Assembly (NCBI RefSeq): GCF_014192395.1
Contig: NZ_JACHXW010000002.1
Coordinates: 124,001-188,000 of the forward strand
Reading direction: 5' to 3'
DNA: 64,000 bases
From: Paenibacillus endophyticus
Lineage (GTDB): Bacteria > Bacillota > Bacilli > Paenibacillales > Paenibacillaceae
Position 1 is the stretch's first letter. Each line of letters starts with the position of its first letter. Below are positions 62,816-64,000 of this stretch, piece after piece. The notes beneath the pieces were generated by a model, which made no database searches, was not told the origin of the DNA, and was given only the letters and a program-made list of their open reading frames with translations. Both the position numbers and the translations under genes were made by a program.

Positions 62816-64000
62816 TTGCATACTGATCATCCATTGCTGTCTTTTGCTCCGCTATCAATAAAACACCATACATACAAGCCTGGCTTTCGCTCCAAGCCGT
62901 TTATAACTAGGCGGAGCTCAATCTGCTGTATCCAAAATGGCAGCGGCTGCCTCTTCATAAATGAACAGCCTTACCCGCTTAAAGCAGGAGCAATCTTCTT
63001 GCTTGAGCCCGCGATGAAAATCCAGATCATGAATGATTCGGATAACTTGATTCGCATCCATCTCATCCACTACAGATTCGTTCGGCTAGCAGCCAATGAT
63101 GAGCATAGCGTGACGGCAGTATCACATCCCTCACCGTTATATGACGAGGAGCAGCTCGTCCGCTATGCTTCGGCTGCTGCCACAGAAACATTGGTTATTC
63201 AGCTGCATCAGGCGTTCAAGGAACAAAGCATGCTGAGCCACATCAAAAGACAGCAGCTCTTCTGCGAGCTTCTGCTGCACATGCATGTCCCGCCAAAAAC
63301 AAACAAGCTGACGGTTAACGAATCCGTGCAGCAAACGATAGCCTATATGGAAGAAAAGTTTGCGAAGGCGATTCAAATGAGCGACCTCCCGGTTATGGCG
63401 GGAATGACACCCAGCTCTTATTGCCGCGCTTTCAAAAAAATGACAGGGCTGACACCCGGCCATTATTTAACGAGACTGCGCATGATGCGCGCGAAGGAGC
63501 TTATGAGCGAGCCAGGCGCCGCGCTGCGCGACGTCGCGACGTCAATCGGCTACCAGGATGAGCTGTATTTCAGCCGTGTATTCAAAAAGACGGAAGGAAT
63601 TTCCCCCTCCGTCTTTCTCAAGCGGCGCGACCGAAAAATCGCTGTCGTCAGCAGTTATTTTCTGCAGGATCATTTGCTCGCCCTCGGCATACTGCCAATT
63701 GCTGCACCCAGCTATCCGAAATATTTCACGACGCCTTCCGGTTTCCCGACCTATTTGCATGATCGGTTATCGGGAACGATTCCGCTAAACGCGGAGCGGA
63801 CCATTATGACGAGCGACGTCATGCGGTTATCTCCAGATATGATTCTCAAAACGGAGTTTCAAAAAAATCCGAATGACCAACTATGGAACGCCAATAAAAA
63901 TACGATTTTTATTGATCCTTCCACAACCTGGGAGCATTATCTGCGAAGCATCGCGGTACGCGTCCAGAAGGAACGGGAAGCAGAGCGCATCATACGGCAG
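62816..64000 (+). CDS. btr: AraC-family regulator with fused siderophore-binding domain, Btr-like (partial)
   Basis: Open for 395 codons to the right edge. I place the start at TTG 62816, behind AAGGGGA. Residues ~1-95 look like the AraC cupin (CIQNGSGCLFINEQPYPL, AGAIFLLEPA), so the ATG at 63014 is internal. Residues ~168-270 form the AraC DNA-binding domain with MTPSSYCRAFKKMTGLTP and GYQDELYFSRVFKKTEGISP. From ~274 a periplasmic-binding-protein-like domain begins (IAVVSSYFLQDHLLALGILP). This cupin-HTH-PBP order is that of Btr of B. subtilis, which senses bacillibactin and activates feuABC. It is divergent from the uptake operon it probably activates. Confidence 0.88.
   Translation, partial: MHTDHPLLSFAPLSIKHHTYKPGFRSKPFITRRSSICCIQNGSGCLFINEQPYPLKAGAIFLLEPAMKIQIMNDSDNLIRIHLIHYRFVRLAANDEHSVTAVSHPSPLYDEEQLVRYASAAATETLVIQLHQAFKEQSMLSHIKRQQLFCELLLHMHVPPKTNKLTVNESVQQTIAYMEEKFAKAIQMSDLPVMAGMTPSSYCRAFKKMTGLTPGHYLTRLRMMRAKELMSEPGAALRDVATSIGYQDELYFSRVFKKTEGISPSVFLKRRDRKIAVVSSYFLQDHLLALGILPIAAPSYPKYFTTPSGFPTYLHDRLSGTIPLNAERTIMTSDVMRLSPDMILKTEFQKNPNDQLWNANKNTIFIDPSTTWEHYLRSIAVRVQKEREAERIIRQ

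Noticed and set aside
63014-64000. ATG 63014 as start of the AraC-type regulator
   Set aside because: The frame extends upstream through a cupin-like segment to a TTG with a good ribosome site, so 63014 is internal.

Overview
The window looks like chromosomal DNA from a spore-forming, Gram-positive Paenibacillaceae member, most like Paenibacillus. This is inferred from gene content and not from a database search. Supporting signs are sporulation genes (sda, ytxC, a gamma-type small acid-soluble spore protein, a YheC/YheD-type ATP-grasp protein), Firmicutes cis-RNAs (a T-box, a SAM-I riboswitch, a ydaO-type c-di-AMP riboswitch), strong AGGAGG-type ribosome binding sites, TTG/GTG starts and primosomal dnaB/dnaI. 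I see no rRNA, tRNA, CRISPR array, insertion sequence, prophage or recognisable defence island. Most of the window is core genome.

Layout. 1-4261 (minus): the start of an HtrA-like protease, yugN, and the liaR-liaS-liaF envelope-stress system. 4524-5819: an Amt ammonium transporter. 6021-8803 (minus): an unknown coiled protein, a soluble chemoreceptor with a C-terminal Cache-like domain, a gamma-SASP and a 3D-domain muralytic protein. 8865-11208: thrS behind a T-box. 11217-13463: ytxC and mqnC (futalosine menaquinone route). 13630-17193: metA-metI-metC behind a SAM-I riboswitch. 17246-21823 (plus): corA, a LysR regulator, a PHP phosphatase, an EamA transporter and an HxlR regulator. 22180-25400: sdhCAB, with a divergent LysR gene. 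26685-29028: ktr potassium uptake genes behind a c-di-AMP riboswitch. 29250-33087: a CPBP protease, uvrC and a YqzM-like peptide. 33126-35075: a dihydroorotate-dehydrogenase-like protein fused to a membrane domain. 35230-38687: a sulfate importer (sbp, cysT, cysW) with yezD. 39140-42043: dnaI, dnaB, yuiB. 42207-46374: chdC (haem synthesis), a small unknown gene, type II NADH dehydrogenase yumB, yumC and a zinc-ribbon protein. 46432-46754: sda with a DnaA-box cluster. 46878-52881: a UgpABE-like importer operon with a HAD phosphatase, an SMR transporter and a metallophosphoesterase, plus a divergent GbsR-like regulator. 53119-57563: an ATP-grasp protein, topB and a membrane metallophosphoesterase. 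57628-64000: a Fur/Btr-type siderophore uptake locus.

How the genes work together. Riboswitches control methionine synthesis, threonyl-tRNA charging and potassium uptake. The right end is a self-contained iron-siderophore module: a Fur-box lipoprotein gene, a binding protein, two permeases and a divergent AraC-type sensor that carries its own binding-protein domain. Both the siderophore and sulfate importers lack a local ATPase gene.

The most unusual signals are not protein families. (1) Several genes end inside short tandem repeats that re-copy the sequence around the stop codon (cysW, dnaI, sda, the 6021-6404 gene and perhaps ytxC). After cysW the 18-base period keeps the reading frame. 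(2) The zinc-ribbon gene at 46135 has its Shine-Dalgarno sequence and start codon locked in a 22-bp stem that encloses two small hairpins. (3) A Fur-box promoter at 22076-22124 has no gene and points antisense into sdhB. (4) The thrS terminator hairpin contains the ribosome binding site and first codons of the next gene.
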